This document shows positions 17,168-18,193 of a DNA stretch of 18,193 bases, one piece after another. The DNA is from Lachnospiraceae bacterium (lineage in GTDB: Bacteria; Bacillota; Clostridia; Lachnospirales; Lachnospiraceae). The DNA lies in the NCBI GenBank assembly GCA_003979345.1, contig RYVZ01000048.1, positions 1-18,193 on the forward strand, in the 5' to 3' direction. Every line of letters starts with the position of its first letter. The first letter of the stretch is position 1. The notes beneath the pieces are model-generated. The model was given only the letters and a program-made list of their open reading frames with translations, ran no database searches and was not told where the DNA came from. A program made the translations under genes and the position numbers.

Positions 17168-17956
17168 TCATATGTCATAGGAACGGTACAATTCAGCGAC
17201 CGTCTCGTCGATGCTTTCCCCGCCGCGCTGGATGTCTGCAAGCGTTCCGTCCATGAGAATACGCCCTTTTCCGATCAGAATGATGCGTTTGGTAAGTGCT
17301 TCGATGTCCTGCATATCATGCGTCGTCAGAATGACGGTCGTGCCGTGCGCTTCATTCTGCCTGCGGATAAAGTCGCGCACAGCGAGCTTGGAGACCGCGT
17401 CGAGACCGATCGTCGGCTCATCAAGAAAAAGAATCCTCGGATCATGCAGCAGGCTTGCAGCAATCTCACAGCGCATCCGCTGACCTAAGGAAAGCTGTCT
17501 TGCAGGCGTGCGCAGCAGTTCGCCCAAATCTAATAAAGCGGTTAATTCGTCGAGATTATTTCGATAGGCAGGGTCGGAAATCGAATAGATTTCCTTCAAC
17601 AATAAGAAAGAATCAATGACCGGAACGTCCCACCAGAGCTGGGAGCGCTGCCCGAAAACAACGCCAATGTCCCGCACATATGAGACGCGGTCTTTCCACG
17701 GGACATGCCCGTCAACAAGACAGGTCCCGTCGTCCGGCGTTAAGATTCCACATAAGATTTTGATCGTCGAGCTTTTTCCGGCGCCGTTCGGTCCGATATA
17801 ACCGACCATTTCTCCGTCGCCGATCGTAAAACTGACATCAGAAAGAGCATGAATATCCTCATACTCCCTGTGAAAAAGTGATTTGCAGGCTTCCGCAAAG
17901 CCTGCGTTGCGTTTTGCAATCCTGTACGTTTTGCAAATGTGCTCCATCGTAATCAT
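17168..17956 (-). CDS. ABC transporter ATP-binding protein (COG4586-like)
   Basis: A 262-residue ATPase of the exporter. Walker A is GPNGAGKS (55-62), the Q-loop is in FGQRSQLWWD (Gln103), the signature is LSLGQ (155-159), Walker B is LFLDEP (Asp179, Glu180) and the H-loop is TTHD (His213). The FGQRSQLWWD segment is typical of the COG4586 group that pairs with COG4587 and COG3694 permeases, as here. The frame is open to 18166, but GGGAGGAAG 5-8 bp before the ATG at 17956 and the start of recognisable homology choose that codon. It is the first gene of the operon and lies behind a good promoter. Confidence 0.93.
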   Translation of the reverse strand: MITMEHICKTYRIAKRNAGFAEACKSLFHREYEDIHALSDVSFTIGDGEMVGYIGPNGAGKSSTIKILCGILTPDDGTCLVDGHVPWKDRVSYVRDIGVVFGQRSQLWWDVPVIDSFLLLKEIYSISDPAYRNNLDELTALLDLGELLRTPARQLSLGQRMRCEIAASLLHDPRILFLDEPTIGLDAVSKLAVRDFIRRQNEAHGTTVILTTHDMQDIEALTKRIILIGKGRILMDGTLADIQRGGESIDETVAELYRSYDI

Positions 17957-18098
17957 TCTTGCTTCCTCCCGGTAGTTATTCTTTTTTGAATCTTGCCAAG
18001 TAGTTGTCCGTGCAGAAAATACCGCATCGGACGAAATATGAAATTGTCTGCCCGCCGTAAAGGTAAAGCCTGTGTAAAAAAAGGGGCGGGGAATTTTT

Positions 18099-18127
18099 AT
18101 GTTAGCAGATGAGAGAGGACGTGTCAA
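18099..18127 (-). promoter_or_regulatory. Sigma-A-type promoter of the ABC exporter operon
   Basis: On the minus strand a perfect TTGACA (18122-18127) and TAACAT (18099-18104) are separated by exactly 17 bp. Transcription would start near 18092, leaving a leader of about 135 nt before the ATPase start. The leader contains a GC-rich stretch with a following T run (minus strand of about 18074-18095) and no hairpin that I can support. Beyond the promoter (18128-18193) I see no gene. Confidence 0.75.
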
Positions 18128-18193
18128 TAGAAAATGGGCTTCTTGAGTTTCCGCAGTTTTATCCACAAGGTCCTGATTTTATGAGTATCATAG

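Overview
The window looks like ordinary chromosome from a low-to-mid-GC Gram-positive anaerobe, most likely a Clostridia/Lachnospiraceae-type gut bacterium. This rests on strong GGAGG-type ribosome binding sites before almost every gene, a YtrA-type GntR regulator with an ABC transporter, a VanRS-like two-component pair, a large GH2 beta-galactosidase, and a phospholipase D family that I associate with gut Firmicutes. The taxonomic call is inference. I see no phage, insertion sequence, CRISPR array, rRNA or tRNA.

Layout. (1) 140-4164, minus strand: a GntR regulator, an ABC ATPase and its six-helix permease (the permease is frameshifted), a terminator-like hairpin, then a response regulator and an overlapping histidine kinase. 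A near-identical 16-bp box sits before the response regulator and again after the kinase at the window's left edge. (2) 4334-5128, plus strand: a lone nucleotidyltransferase-fold protein with a strong terminator. (3) 5272-9688, minus strand: a CPA2-type cation/proton antiporter followed 34 bp later by lacZ, ended by two tandem hairpins. (4) 9913-12061, plus strand: an unrecognised protein with a possible PD-(D/E)XK-like nuclease core and a winged-helix-like tail, then an M18 aminopeptidase. (5) 12078-17956, minus strand: a three-gene ABC-2 exporter (ATPase and two permeases) behind a near-consensus promoter, a cysteine synthase family enzyme, and a 700-residue fusion of a CDP-alcohol phosphatidyltransferase to a double-HKD phospholipase D/cardiolipin synthase.

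How the genes work together. The left block is an envelope-stress or antimicrobial-response type arrangement: two regulatory systems next to a small transporter. The lacZ block is lactose/galactoside use linked to ion homeostasis by co-transcription. The right block holds phospholipid synthesis, cysteine synthesis and an exporter of unknown substrate, probably as separate units.

Most worth a second look: the PgsA-like/cardiolipin-synthase fusion, the paired response-regulator-like boxes, the 254-residue putative nuclease, and the broken permease. No complete, clearly new multi-gene system is evident.
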